A stretch of 58,231 bases of DNA from Thermoflexales bacterium (GCA_019694215.1 JAIBCK010000008.1:1-58231); one strand, 5' to 3'; numbered from the stretch's first letter, positions 1 to 12,560 are shown. Program-made: numbers and translations. The notes: generated by a model not told the origin, from the letters alone.

Positions 1-137
1 GCCGGCGGCCGACCGCGGTCGGATGCTTCCACCCATGGTATATTTACCGGCTGTGAACCTTCCGGCGGGCGTCCTTTGGCGACCCGCCTGAATTCGTCTG
101 TGCCGCAGACCGGCGGCCGCCAAGGATGGTGTGGTAA
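1..137 (+). promoter_or_regulatory. rpoB upstream region
   Basis: No gene is recognisable. A TATATT at about 39-44 could be the -10 box, giving a leader of roughly 90 nt. The leader contains a short GGCGGG/CCCGCC hairpin (about 64-89) and an AAGGATG ribosome-binding-like stretch about 10 nt before the rpoB ATG. The promoter assignment is a guess from sequence alone. Confidence 0.35.
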
Positions 138-4058
<3,921 letters not shown>

Positions 4059-4077
4059 TCCAATGATGTGACGCAAC

Positions 4078-4123
4078 AGCGGGGCCACCGATCCGCCCGG
4101 GTCGGTGGCCCCGCTCCCTTTTT
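4078..4123 (+). terminator. Rho-independent terminator of rpoB
   Basis: A perfect 14-bp stem (4078-4091 with 4102-4115, 10-nt loop) is followed by CCCTTTTT. It lies 20 nt after the rpoB stop and closes rpoB as the last gene of its transcript. Confidence 0.95.
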
Positions 4124-4133
4124 CGGACCGAGG

Positions 4134-4766
4134 CTACGGGGCAGGTGGCCGGGGGCCAGCCGAGATGTCGCGCACGGCACTCACGAGCGCGCGGCTCCAG
4201 CTCAGGGATTCGTCTGCGCTGAGGGTGTGGCAGGCCTGCTCGAAGCGCCGCCGGGTCAGCGGCGTCATCTGCGTGACAGGCAGGGCCGAGTCGACGACCT
4301 CGGGGTGAGCCTCCACCCAGCGCTGTCCGCGTTCGCGCTGAAGAAGTAGCAGCTCGGGCAGGCCGTCCACGATCACGCCCAGGCGTGTCATGTCCTCATC
4401 GTAGAACGCCAGGACCAGGTCTGGGGTGGGATTGTCTGCCGGGGCGAGTGCGGCGGCGACGTCGGGATCAGTCGTTGTGCGAAAGATGCGCAACTCGACC
4501 TTGCGGGTTTCCATCGACAGCCGACCAAGCAACGGCAGATCCCGCACGGTGGCATGGCGGGTTTCATCTGCCAGCGCAGCCACCCTGAGCGTCCGCGGGC
4601 GCGTGCGAAAGCCATCCAGGTCATCGCGCGTGAATGCCTGACCGGATCGCACCAGATTGGCGCGAAATGCTTCACGATTGGCCACGATCGACGCCACGTA
4701 GCGGTCGATGCGAAGGCCGGTTTCAAACATCGCCGCAGACAGCACCGGCAACCCTATGTCGGTCAT
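4134..4766 (-). CDS. Thioredoxin-like fold protein lacking redox cysteines
   Basis: This 210-residue protein is probably cytosolic. Its layout resembles the Thioredoxin_9 family: an N-terminal helical MFETGLRIDRYVASIVANRE segment, then a beta strand and helix (VAALADETRHATVRDLPLL), a second strand with RIFRTTTDPDV, and a LVLAFYDEDMTRLGVIVDG strand pair. In that family the WCGDA motif sits where ADETRHAT is found here, so the active-site cysteine is missing. GGAGAGGAAA precedes the ATG. A TATAAT lies 52 nt upstream of the start. The fold assignment is from remembered pattern only, and the function is unknown. Confidence 0.55.
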   Translation of the reverse strand: MTDIGLPVLSAAMFETGLRIDRYVASIVANREAFRANLVRSGQAFTRDDLDGFRTRPRTLRVAALADETRHATVRDLPLLGRLSMETRKVELRIFRTTTDPDVAAALAPADNPTPDLVLAFYDEDMTRLGVIVDGLPELLLLQRERGQRWVEAHPEVVDSALPVTQMTPLTRRRFEQACHTLSADESLSWSRALVSAVRDISAGPRPPAP

Positions 4767-4818
4767 TTTCCTCTCCCCACGTCACCCCGCCGAATGCGGT
4801 GCGACGTCCCAGGTGGGG

Positions 4819-4824
4819 ATTATA
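4819..4824 (-). promoter_or_regulatory. -10 box for the thioredoxin-like gene
   Basis: A perfect TATAAT on the minus strand, 52 nt before the ATG at 4766, implies a short leader of about 45 nt carrying a GGAGAGG ribosome-binding site. Confidence 0.5.
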
Positions 4825-4832
4825 CGGATGGG

Positions 4833-5441
4833 TCAGGGTTTGGCGACGGGCTGCATGTAGCTGGCGGCGCCCCAACCCGTTACCCCATCGGTGTCCTTGA
4901 GCTGCCACCAGATCAGGTCACTTGCGTTGGCGGGGCCGCCCACGACCTCATACACGTTGCCCTCCGGCAGGCCTCTGATGCGCTCACCGCCGACGGCGGG
5001 CTCCTTGCGGAAATTCAGCCCGGTGGGTCCGGTGTTGATGATCTTGACATACCCGCCGACGCGGATCGCGCTGGTGCCTGGCGCACCGGTCGGGACTGGC
5101 GTCGGTGAGGGGATGGGCGTGTTGGTCGGGGCCGTCCAGGGTGTGGCCGTGGGCGGGATGCGCTCAGTGGGGACGGCCGTCGCGATCGCAAAGGTCGCCG
5201 TCGGCGCAAGACCGATGTTGAGCTTGGCCGGCCGGTTGGCGTTGACGAAACTGGCGGCAGCGCCGCACACGAGCAGCACCAGTGCCACGCTGACCAGAGC
5301 CGGAATCCAGGCCGGGGTGGCCTGGCGCGGGGTCTCGCGTGGCGCGCGCGGCAGGCGTGTGAAGGGGCGCAGGTCCTGCTCCCAATCGATGTCCTTATCG
5401 TTGACGCCGCCGGGCTTGTCCGGCATTTTCTGGGCAGACAT
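4833..5441 (-). CDS. Membrane-anchored SH3-domain protein
   Basis: The protein has 202 residues. About 45 charged cytoplasmic residues are followed by one transmembrane helix (about 46-68, IPALVSVALVLLVCGAAA). An extracytoplasmic Thr/Pro-rich linker (about 80-120, repeated TPT/PTPVPTG) comes next, then a bacterial SH3-type domain (GLNFRKEPAVGGERIRGLPEGNVYEVV and WWQLKDTDGVTGWGAASYMQP). Such domains usually bind peptidoglycan or envelope ligands. The linker style is common in Chloroflexota. The ATG at 5441 follows a TATAAT by 8 nt, so the mRNA is probably leaderless. The ligand and role are unknown. Confidence 0.75.
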   Translation of the reverse strand: MSAQKMPDKPGGVNDKDIDWEQDLRPFTRLPRAPRETPRQATPAWIPALVSVALVLLVCGAAASFVNANRPAKLNIGLAPTATFAIATAVPTERIPPTATPWTAPTNTPIPSPTPVPTGAPGTSAIRVGGYVKIINTGPTGLNFRKEPAVGGERIRGLPEGNVYEVVGGPANASDLIWWQLKDTDGVTGWGAASYMQPVAKP

Positions 5442-5449
5442 TGAGGCGG

Positions 5450-5455
5450 ATTATA
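5450..5455 (-). promoter_or_regulatory. -10 box of a leaderless transcript
   Basis: A perfect TATAAT on the minus strand ends 8 nt before the ATG at 5441. There is no room for a ribosome-binding site, which implies leaderless transcription. Confidence 0.65.
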
Positions 5456-5494
5456 CGGGGCGGATGCCGCTCGATGCCAAAGGCATGCCGATAC

Positions 5495-5866
5495 TCAGTA
5501 TCGGTCCAGGGCTTCGAGCCGATCGTCGTCGATGCCAAAGTGATGGGCCAGCTCGTGCAGGACGGTTCGCTTGACCTCCGCGCGCAGCGCAGGCAGGCTG
5601 TCGCAGGCGTCCTCGTGGGCGCGTTGAAAGATCGTGATCAGGTCGGGTGCCGTCAGCATGTAGTCTCCGCTGCGCTCGGTCAGTGGGATGCCGACATACA
5701 ACCCGAACAGGTCCCCTTCGTCCGGGTCGGCGTCCTCGAGGTCGGCCGGCGTGGGCGCGTATCGCACTGCGAACTCCAGGTTGCTCACCCGCTCGCTGAT
5801 CGCTGCCGGCAGGGCGTCGACGACCTCCCAGACCAGCGTCTCGAAGTGCTTGCGCGGGATCCGCAT
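5495..5866 (-). CDS. Minimal zincin metallopeptidase family protein
   Basis: This is a 123-residue member of the small DUF1025/zincin_1 metallopeptidase family. The zinc motif is HELAHHFGIDDDRL near the C terminus (HExxHxxGxxD). Upstream are the family's LFGLYVGIPLTER and PDLITIFQRAHED strands. There is no signal peptide, so it is likely cytosolic. The start lies 7 nt after the DUF2085 gene with an AGGGGA ribosome-binding site, making it the last gene of a three-gene operon. The substrate is unknown in the family. Confidence 0.85.
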   Translation of the reverse strand: MRIPRKHFETLVWEVVDALPAAISERVSNLEFAVRYAPTPADLEDADPDEGDLFGLYVGIPLTERSGDYMLTAPDLITIFQRAHEDACDSLPALRAEVKRTVLHELAHHFGIDDDRLEALDRY

Positions 5867-5873
5867 GGGTCCC

Positions 5874-6683
5874 CTAGAATGGCAGGTTGTAGGTCACCGT
5901 CAGCCACTGCCGCAGCAGGACGATGGCCATCACCTCGTTGAAGGCGATGAAGAGACCCACCGCAGCCGGACCCCACAGCGCGCGCGGATCGCTGAAGCGG
6001 TTGTTCTGTTTGCGGAACTGTAGGACCAGCAGGCCACTCACGACGGCCAGCAGGCCAAAGGCGCCGAGGCCGCTCAACAGCGCGAGCGGGCCATACAGGA
6101 AATCGGGCTGGAGGCCAACGACGACGGTGACGAGGGCGGCCAGGCCGAGCAGGACGAAGACGTCGCGCCAGTTCGCTACGCTGGCCACCTCGTCGAGCAG
6201 CTCCATCTTCCACAACGAGCTGTTGACCAGAGGCACGACAAAGGCACCCAGGGCCACGCCCATGCCCGCCCCGGTGATCAGACGGAGCAGGTTGTTCGGC
6301 ATGTAAAACAGCATTTCGTTGCGCGCCAGCAGGTAGTACGAATTGAAGCCGTCAAACGCCCAGGCCGCGGCCAGTGCGAGCAGGACAAAGGCCTGCGGAA
6401 AGCGCGGGAAGAGCGACACGCGCCGCGAATCAAACGCGACGTAGAAGCCGATGGTCACCAGTGCGGCCAGGAACATCCCGGTGTCGCGCGCGCACAACGG
6501 AAGCTGATTGCCATCCAGGATGAATGAGCGGGCCGGGATGCGATGACAGACCGCGTAGCCGACCAGGTTGGCGGCCTGTCCCACGACCTGCGGAAAGAGC
6601 AGACCGGCCGCAGCGGCGGCAGCCAGAATGATGAACGGCCAGCGGTTGACGACGCGTATGGGGTTTCTGGGTTGTGCGGTCAT
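5874..6683 (-). CDS. DUF2085 multi-pass membrane protein
   Basis: This 269-residue integral membrane protein has about six hydrophobic segments. It carries the two hallmark DUF2085 motifs, CHRIPARS after the first helix and LCARDTG before the second. I chose the ATG at 6683 (MTAQPRN) because it overlaps the stop of the upstream gene by ATGA. A longer reading would add 18 uncharacteristic residues. It is the middle gene of an operon with a NuoL/M/N-like protein and a mini-metallopeptidase. A second DUF2085 gene lies at 15120-15794. The biochemical role of the family is not established. Confidence 0.85.
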   Translation of the reverse strand: MTAQPRNPIRVVNRWPFIILAAAAAAGLLFPQVVGQAANLVGYAVCHRIPARSFILDGNQLPLCARDTGMFLAALVTIGFYVAFDSRRVSLFPRFPQAFVLLALAAAWAFDGFNSYYLLARNEMLFYMPNNLLRLITGAGMGVALGAFVVPLVNSSLWKMELLDEVASVANWRDVFVLLGLAALVTVVVGLQPDFLYGPLALLSGLGAFGLLAVVSGLLVLQFRKQNNRFSDPRALWGPAAVGLFIAFNEVMAIVLLRQWLTVTYNLPF

Positions 6684-8296
6684 GGGCCAGGGCTCCGGGA
6701 GGTGAGCAGGACGAACAGCGCGAGCGCCAGCGTCCACAACAGCGCCCCTTCGCTCTCAAGTACGACAAAGAGCTCGCCAAGGGGCTGGCTGAGTCGTCCG
6801 GCCGCGGCAGCGAGCGGATCGAGCGCCCAACGGAAGGAAAGCACATTGCTGATCGCGTCGCCGACCGCGCCAGTGCTGGCGGGCAGCCGCGCGCGGAGAC
6901 GGTCACGGAAGCGCCACAACAATGCACCTGCGGCGATCCCGATCCCCAGACATGCCCAGCCCACGGTACTGAGGCTGGACACGGCGGCGGTGAGGTCGCC
7001 GTCCATCAGGCCGGGCGCGACGCCCAGCGCGAGCGCGGTCAGGGCGAGGAGCAGCACCCCCGCCAATGCCAGGGTGGCATCAAGGCGCACTTCGGGGCGC
7101 TGTGAGAGGCCTTCCTCCCAGGCCCGCGTGGCAAAGGCGGTCAGGGCAGCAAATGCAAGTGTGACGGCCATGGCGGTGACGACTGGGCCGGGTCCGCTCG
7201 CCCCATCGAACAGGGCGGTGAGCGCGCCCGCCCTCCCGAGGAAGCCGGCAGTGAGCGGAAGCCCCAGCAGGGTTGCCGCGCCCAGGCCGAGGGCGACGGG
7301 GACGAGGCGGCGATACGTGGCGTGTGCGAGCAACTCGGACATGCGCCGACGCAGTAGCCCCGTGCCGAGCACAAAGCCGATCACGGTCGCCGCCAGCGGC
7401 ACGGCCTGCCAGGCGGCGGCACTGAGCGTGCCCAACGCCAGAATCCCAGACAACGCCCGACGCGAGGCGCGCGCGAAATGCCCATCGAAAACCGCCCGCA
7501 GCAGTGTGACCAGAGCGGCGAAGAGCATCACGGCGAAGGTCCAGGCCGGCAACGGCGCGGCGCCCAGTTGTGTCAGGCGCATCAGGAGGATCATGCCGCC
7601 CAGACCCGCCCCGTGCGACGCCCACAGGTCGGTGTCTGCGCGGGTCAGGTCCGCGTCGACGCCATTGGGGCGTGTCTGCCGCGCGACCAGGACGGCATGG
7701 CGGAGGACGACGGCGACGGCGAAGAACCCGCTGTGGCGGCGCGTGAATTGGACGAGCGGGAAGTACTGCGTCGCGTCGGCCAGGGAGGCGGCCGCCATGA
7801 CGATGATCAGCAGCGCGCACGTCCAGAGCGCGGCATCGAGCGCGACGCGATGAGCATCTTCACCGCGGGCGAAGCGGCGTGCCGCGGTAAACGCGTCGGT
7901 CAGGCCGAGCCCGATCAAGAGCGCCATGCCGCTGTAGGCGAAGGCGGTCATGGACAGCGCGCCAAATGCGCAGGCTGCCAATAGCCGCGGCCACGACGCA
8001 CTGCGGCGGGTGAGGGCACTGGCGAACTGGGCGATGGCCAGCGCAAAGACAACGGCGGCCCCGGGCGCATCTGGCCGCAGTACCACCAACTCACCCAGCG
8101 TCGATGTCGGGAGCCAGGCCCCGAGCAGGCGCTCGTCCCAGCCAATGCCAAACAGCATCACTCCGGCGAGCAACGTGGTGAGCGCGCTGAACCCAAGGTC
8201 CGGCAGCCACTGATACGGCCGCAGGCGGGGAAAGAGCAAGAAGGCCAGCCCCAGCGCAGCGCCGAGGGCGGGCAGAAACACGATCGCGACCGTCAT
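6680..8296 (-). CDS. NuoL/M/N-like proton-antiporter family membrane protein
   Basis: This 538-residue polytopic protein has around 14 predicted helices. It looks like a divergent member of the proton-conducting family of complex I/Mrp subunits. The segment LGLPLTAGFLGRAGALTALF matches the usual LAGIPPLAGFFGK helix. Internal YSGMALLIGLGLTDAFTAAR and AYRRLVPVALG-type segments sit where the family has its own conserved helices. No other complex I gene is nearby, so it may be an orphan subunit. It starts with an ATG 9 nt after a TACACT box (leaderless style) and overlaps the DUF2085 gene by 4 nt. Confidence 0.6.
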   Translation of the reverse strand: MTVAIVFLPALGAALGLAFLLFPRLRPYQWLPDLGFSALTTLLAGVMLFGIGWDERLLGAWLPTSTLGELVVLRPDAPGAAVVFALAIAQFASALTRRSASWPRLLAACAFGALSMTAFAYSGMALLIGLGLTDAFTAARRFARGEDAHRVALDAALWTCALLIIVMAAASLADATQYFPLVQFTRRHSGFFAVAVVLRHAVLVARQTRPNGVDADLTRADTDLWASHGAGLGGMILLMRLTQLGAAPLPAWTFAVMLFAALVTLLRAVFDGHFARASRRALSGILALGTLSAAAWQAVPLAATVIGFVLGTGLLRRRMSELLAHATYRRLVPVALGLGAATLLGLPLTAGFLGRAGALTALFDGASGPGPVVTAMAVTLAFAALTAFATRAWEEGLSQRPEVRLDATLALAGVLLLALTALALGVAPGLMDGDLTAAVSSLSTVGWACLGIGIAAGALLWRFRDRLRARLPASTGAVGDAISNVLSFRWALDPLAAAAGRLSQPLGELFVVLESEGALLWTLALALFVLLTSRSPGP

Positions 8297-8305
8297 TGCG
8301 CGGCG

Positions 8306-8311
8306 AGTGTA
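8306..8311 (-). promoter_or_regulatory. -10 box (TACACT) before the NuoL/M/N-like operon
   Basis: TACACT on the minus strand fits TANNNT and ends 9 nt before the ATG at 8296, as for the other leaderless starts in this window. Confidence 0.45.
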
Positions 8312-8366
8312 CCATGCAGCGCGCGTGCGGGACGGCGCCCTGTCTGTGCGCGTCCGCGTGCGTCGA

Positions 8367-9461
8367 TCAGGCGAAGGCGGCTGTGGGCGTGTGACCGTGC
8401 ACGGGCTCCAGGGCCACGTGTCTTCCGCTCTGGGCCGACTCGATGATGCCGTGCATGGCGTCCAGCACGTGATAGGCGAGCGCGGCGTTTGCGCGGTGGG
8501 GACGGCCGGAGCGGATCGCCGCGGCCATTTCGATCACCCCCAGCCCGCGGCTGTTCTCGGTGTGGGGATGCGTGAGCGGCGGGGTGATGGCGGGCGCGTC
8601 GTCGGCATTGCGCACGGTGATCGGGCCGCCAAACGTATTCGGGTCCGGCGCGATCAACGTGCCGCGCGTGCCAAACACCTCGATCGACGGCCGGTAGGGC
8701 TCCCACAGGTCAAAGCTGGTGACCAGCGTGGCGACCGGGCCGGAGGCAAACTCGACCAGCGCCGCGACGTGTGAGGGTGCATCGACCGTGAAGCGCTCGC
8801 CGGCTTTGGGGCCCTTCATCACCGTGCGGGTGGGGTGGGTGATGCGCGTCGCACCCGACACCCGGGCGATCGGCCCAAACAGCGTGATCAGGGCGGTCAG
8901 GTAGTACGGCCCCATGTCAAACAGCGGGCCGGCGCCCTGCTTGAAGAGAAAAGCGGGATCGGGATGCCATTGATCCGGGCCGCGCGAGAGCATGCAGGCC
9001 GCGGCGGCGACGGGCCGGCCGATGACGCCCTCGGCCAGGAGCTGACGCGTGGTCTGATACCCCGCGCCCAGCACCGTGTCGGGCGCGGCGCCGGCCTCCA
9101 GCCCGCGCGCGGCGGCCTCGTTGAGGATCAGCCGCGCGTCCTCACGGCTGATGGCGAGTGGCTTCTCGTTGTAGACGGACTTGCCAGACCGCAAGGCGCC
9201 CAACGCAACGGTGCCATGCGCGGCCGGCACGGTCAGGTTGACGATCAGCTCGATCGAGGGATCACTCAGCACGGCGTCGACGGTCGTCGCGCGCGGGATG
9301 CCAAACCGGGCGGCCTTCTCCTCCGCGCGCGTCTGGATCAGGTCGGCAACGGCGACCAGCGCGATGGACGGGCTGCGAGTGAGGTTTGTCAGGTAGATAT
9401 CGCTGATCACGCCGCAGCCGATGATGGCGGTCCGCACAGGCGGGAAGGTGTTCTGGGTCAT
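8367..9461 (-). CDS. Gfo/Idh/MocA family NAD(P)-dependent oxidoreductase
   Basis: This 364-residue protein has an N-terminal Rossmann fold (TAIIGCGVISDIYLTNL, GxGxx motif), the family's EKP catalytic-lysine motif (SVYNEKPLA), and a C-terminal alpha/beta substrate domain with DMGPYYLTALITLFGP. Members oxidise or epimerise sugars, inositols and related polyols; the substrate here cannot be read from sequence. The ATG at 9461 (MTQNTF) starts 8 nt after the mgtE stop, so the two are likely cotranscribed. The open frame extends much further upstream but only as out-of-frame mgtE sequence. Confidence 0.9.
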   Translation of the reverse strand: MTQNTFPPVRTAIIGCGVISDIYLTNLTRSPSIALVAVADLIQTRAEEKAARFGIPRATTVDAVLSDPSIELIVNLTVPAAHGTVALGALRSGKSVYNEKPLAISREDARLILNEAAARGLEAGAAPDTVLGAGYQTTRQLLAEGVIGRPVAAAACMLSRGPDQWHPDPAFLFKQGAGPLFDMGPYYLTALITLFGPIARVSGATRITHPTRTVMKGPKAGERFTVDAPSHVAALVEFASGPVATLVTSFDLWEPYRPSIEVFGTRGTLIAPDPNTFGGPITVRNADDAPAITPPLTHPHTENSRGLGVIEMAAAIRSGRPHRANAALAYHVLDAMHGIIESAQSGRHVALEPVHGHTPTAAFA

Positions 9462-9469
9462 GAGAGAGG

Positions 9470-10831
9470 TCAGCGCAGCCAGGCCAGCATGGCCGTGGCC
9501 AGGCCGAGTGAGAAGCCGAAGCCGCAGCAGTCCGTAAAGGTGGTCACGATCACTGCGGAGGCCAGGGCCGGGTCCAGATTGAATTTCTTGAGGATGAAGG
9601 GGATGGCGGTCCCGGCCAGCCCGGCGACGACGAGGTTGCCCATCATCGCGACGCCGATGACGACGCCGAGGACGGCGTTGTTCTGCCAGAGCGCGACACC
9701 GCCGCCGACGACCAGCGCCACGGCGAGCCCCTGCAGCAGCCCGAGCAGCGTCTCCTTGGCAATCACGCGCGCGCTGTCGCGCAGCGTGACCTCGCCCGTT
9801 GCGAGACCGCGCACGAGAATCGTGATGCGCTGGGTGGCCGCATTGCCACCCTGGCCGGCGACCATGCTCTGCATGGCGGCCAGAATGGCGACCTGGGCGA
9901 TGGTGCTCTCGAACAGGCTCACCACCCAGGCGGCCAGAAAGGCCGTCCCAAGGTTGATATACAACCACGGCATGCGGCGTTTGAGCGACAGGGAGAGCGG
10001 GCTGAAGACCTTCTCCTCGTCGGGCATACCGGCCAGGCGGAAGGCATCCTCGGTGGCCTCCTCGTCGATGACGTCGACGATGTCGTCGACCGTGATGACA
10101 CCCAGCAGGCGCTTTTCGGCATCCACAACCGGCAGGGCGAGGAAGCCGTGCCGTTTGAGCAGGCGCGCCACCTCCTCCTGATCCGTGCCCGCCGGGACGC
10201 TGATCACGGTGGTGTTCATGAACTGGTCGACGCGGGTGTTGGGCGAGGCAGCGATCATGCCGCGCAGTGAGACCACGCCGCACAACCGTCGCTCCCGATC
10301 CACGACAAACAAGTAGTACGGCAGCTCCTCACCAGGCTGCCACTGGCGCAGCGCCTCGATGGCGTCACGGGCGGTCATCTGCGGGCGCAGGGTGAGGAAG
10401 CTGGTGGTCATCAGACCGCCGGCTGATTCGTCCGGATGGATGAGCAGCGGACGAACATCATCCGCTTCCTCCATCTCGGCCAGAACCTGCTCCTTGCGTT
10501 TCTCGGGCAGGTCGCCGATGACATCCGCGGCGTCATCGGGCTCCATCTCGTCCAGCACGCGGGCGAGCGTGGTGTTGTCGACGCGCTCGGCGAGCTCGGC
10601 CTGGTCCTCGGTGTCGAGGTTGGCCATGATCTCGGCCGAGTCCTCGGGTTCCAGGCGCGGCAGCAGCGTCGCCTGGTCCTCGACATCGAGCTCGTCAAAG
10701 ACGTCGGCGACCTCGACGGGTTCCTTCAGGCTTTCAAGCGCGGCGATGGCAGCGACAACGTCGTCGTGGTCGAGGGCGTCGCGCACCTTGTCGAGCGTCT
10801 CTTCGACGGTGGGGCGGGGAAGTGTGGTCAT
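9470..10831 (-). CDS. mgtE: Magnesium transporter MgtE
   Basis: This 453-residue Mg2+ channel/transporter has the standard layout. An N-terminal superhelical MgtE_N domain (about 1-130, repeated LDxED and MEPDDAADVI motifs) is followed by two CBS domains (about 140-260) that gate the channel. A plug helix precedes five C-terminal membrane helices with the QSMVAGQGGNAATQ pore motif and TTFTDCCGFGF (metal-site aspartate). A GTGGAG ribosome-binding site precedes the ATG. I looked for an M-box riboswitch in the 135 nt upstream and saw only an 8-bp GCCTCCGG/CCGGAGGC hairpin (10862-10883). Confidence 0.97.
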   Translation of the reverse strand: MTTLPRPTVEETLDKVRDALDHDDVVAAIAALESLKEPVEVADVFDELDVEDQATLLPRLEPEDSAEIMANLDTEDQAELAERVDNTTLARVLDEMEPDDAADVIGDLPEKRKEQVLAEMEEADDVRPLLIHPDESAGGLMTTSFLTLRPQMTARDAIEALRQWQPGEELPYYLFVVDRERRLCGVVSLRGMIAASPNTRVDQFMNTTVISVPAGTDQEEVARLLKRHGFLALPVVDAEKRLLGVITVDDIVDVIDEEATEDAFRLAGMPDEEKVFSPLSLSLKRRMPWLYINLGTAFLAAWVVSLFESTIAQVAILAAMQSMVAGQGGNAATQRITILVRGLATGEVTLRDSARVIAKETLLGLLQGLAVALVVGGGVALWQNNAVLGVVIGVAMMGNLVVAGLAGTAIPFILKKFNLDPALASAVIVTTFTDCCGFGFSLGLATAMLAWLR

Positions 10832-10967
10832 GGCAGCTCCACGGAAAGGCGCGGGACGGGCCGGCCTCCGGGAGCGCCGGAGGCTCAGACGCGATCCGCG
10901 CCGCGTTTATGCGGCAACGAACTGTCCGAGTTCATGGATTGGGAAACCTGTTCCTTTACGTTGTGCA

Positions 10968-12425
10968 TCAGCCCACCCGGAAGACCAGGCCTTCCCGGGG
11001 ACCAATGCGAATCTCGGCCTGATGCCCGGCCACGGCGTAGGACGCCGTCGTGCCGAACTCGGCAATGAGCATTGAACCATCGCGAATCTGGGGCACCGCA
11101 GCGACGTTCAGCCGCACCGTCGTCCCAGCCTCGCCGGCATTGAACACGGCAATTATCTTCTCTTCGCCGCGCTTGCGCAAGATCGCGACGACATCTCCCG
11201 CGGCGTGCAGGATGCCGAACTCGCCGTCGCGCAGGGCGCGGAAGCGCGCCCGCAACGCGATCGCACGCTTGACATAGTCGCGCAGCGAGTTGTCCCAGCG
11301 CGCGGTCTCCCAGGGGAAGCCGCGCCGGTTGTCGGGATCCTTGGCACCCAGCATGCCCACTTCGTCGCCGTAATAGATGCTGGGTGCGCCGGGGTAGCAC
11401 ATCTGGCACAACGTGGCGAGCTTGAGCGCGTTGACGTCGCCCCGAGCGATCGAGAGGAAGCGCGCCGTGTCATGGCTGTCGAGGACGTTGAGCTGGGCGA
11501 GGTTGATCGACCAGTCGTACAGCCCGAGGTTGCGCAGGAGCATGCCCGCGAAACCGGCAGCGTCGACCGGCCGCACCGGCGCATAGCCCACATCGGCGGC
11601 GAGCTTCTCATCCAGATTCCGCCCAACGAAGAAACCCAGGCAGGCCTTGGTGAACTGGTAGTTCATCACCCCGTCGAACTGGTCACCGCGCAGCCAGCGC
11701 TGCGCCTCGTGCCAGATCTCGCCGACGATGTAGGCCTCGGGGTTGACCGCCTTGACGCGCGCCCGGAAAGTGCTCCAGAAGCTGTCGTCGTTGATCTCGG
11801 CGGGGACATCGAGCCGCCAGCCGTCTGCGCCCTGTTCGATCCAGTATTCGGCCACGCGAAAGATGTACTCGCGCACCGCCGGCGTGTTGGTGTTGAACTT
11901 TGGCAGGTCGGGGATGCCCCACCAGGCCTCGTAGCCGAGCGGCTTCTTCTCCTCGTAGGCGTGCAGCGGGAAGTGGTTGAAATGGAACCAGTCCAGAAAC
12001 GGGGATTCGCGCCCATTCTCCAGCGCGTGGTTGAAGTAGTAGAAGCCGCGGCTGGCGTGGTTGAAAACGCCATCGATGACCACCTTCATGCCCCGGGCGT
12101 GCGCGGCGTCGAGCAGCACCTTGAAGGCCTCGTTGCCGCCCAGGATGGGGTCGATGCGGTAGTAGTCGTGGGTGTGATAGCGGTGGTTGGCCGTGCTCTG
12201 AAAGATCGGCGTGAAGTAGATGGCCGTGGCGCCGAGGTCCTGCAGGTAATCCAGCTTCTCGACCACGCCGAGCAGGTCGCCGCCCTTGAAGCCGCGGGTG
12301 GTGGGCGCATGGTCCCAAGCTTCGAGGTGGCTGGGCTTGGTGAGGGCGGCCGAGCTCGCGAAGCGATCCGGGAAGATCTGGTAGAAAACGGCGTGGGGCA
12401 CCCACGCAGGGGTCGTGATGTTCAT
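10968..12425 (-). CDS. GH13 alpha-amylase family protein (neopullulanase/cyclomaltodextrinase-like)
   Basis: This 485-residue cytosolic glycoside hydrolase family 13 enzyme shows the (beta/alpha)8 conserved regions in order: DGVFNH (region I), DGWRLDVPAE (II, nucleophile Asp), GEIWHEAQRW (III, acid/base Glu) and NVLDSHDTARF (IV). A beta-sandwich C domain follows. YQIFPDRFASS at the N terminus and the absence of a secretion signal fit neopullulanase, maltogenic amylase or cyclodextrinase, which hydrolyse internalised maltodextrins. The usual N-terminal dimerisation domain is lacking. The start is the ATG at 12425 (MNITTP); residues upstream in the open frame look non-coding. A TAAAAT box lies 35 nt upstream of the ATG. 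Confidence 0.88.
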   Translation of the reverse strand: MNITTPAWVPHAVFYQIFPDRFASSAALTKPSHLEAWDHAPTTRGFKGGDLLGVVEKLDYLQDLGATAIYFTPIFQSTANHRYHTHDYYRIDPILGGNEAFKVLLDAAHARGMKVVIDGVFNHASRGFYYFNHALENGRESPFLDWFHFNHFPLHAYEEKKPLGYEAWWGIPDLPKFNTNTPAVREYIFRVAEYWIEQGADGWRLDVPAEINDDSFWSTFRARVKAVNPEAYIVGEIWHEAQRWLRGDQFDGVMNYQFTKACLGFFVGRNLDEKLAADVGYAPVRPVDAAGFAGMLLRNLGLYDWSINLAQLNVLDSHDTARFLSIARGDVNALKLATLCQMCYPGAPSIYYGDEVGMLGAKDPDNRRGFPWETARWDNSLRDYVKRAIALRARFRALRDGEFGILHAAGDVVAILRKRGEEKIIAVFNAGEAGTTVRLNVAAVPQIRDGSMLIAEFGTTASYAVAGHQAEIRIGPREGLVFRVG

Positions 12426-12460
12426 GGTCTGACGGCGGGGCTGACCCCAGGCCGGCAGGC

Positions 12461-12466
12461 ATTTTA
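12461..12466 (-). promoter_or_regulatory. Putative -10 box (TAAAAT) for the GH13 gene
   Basis: TAAAAT on the minus strand, 35 nt before the ATG at 12425. It lies between the hsp20 terminator and the GH13 start. Confidence 0.4.
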
Positions 12467-12490
12467 GTCGCTTCCCGATGCCTTGCCGCC

Positions 12491-12524
12491 AAAACGATCG
12501 ACCCCGATCCATGGTTCGGGGTCG
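12491..12524 (-). terminator. Terminator of hsp20
   Basis: On the minus strand a 9-bp stem CGACCCCGA/TCGGGGTCG (12524-12516 with 12507-12499) is followed by ATCGTTTT. A second small CGCCCG/CGGGCG hairpin (12545-12558) lies right at the hsp20 stop. Confidence 0.75.
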
Positions 12525-12560
12525 GCGGTGTTATTCGGTTGTGACGCCCGTTCGGGCGGA

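Noticed and set aside
9470-10283. N-terminal extension of the Gfo/Idh oxidoreductase frame into mgtE
   Set aside because: The extension is out-of-frame mgtE sequence; the oxidoreductase Rossmann motif begins right after the ATG at 9461.
10832-10967. M-box magnesium riboswitch before mgtE
   Set aside because: Only an 8-bp hairpin is visible; the conserved M-box core is not recognisable.
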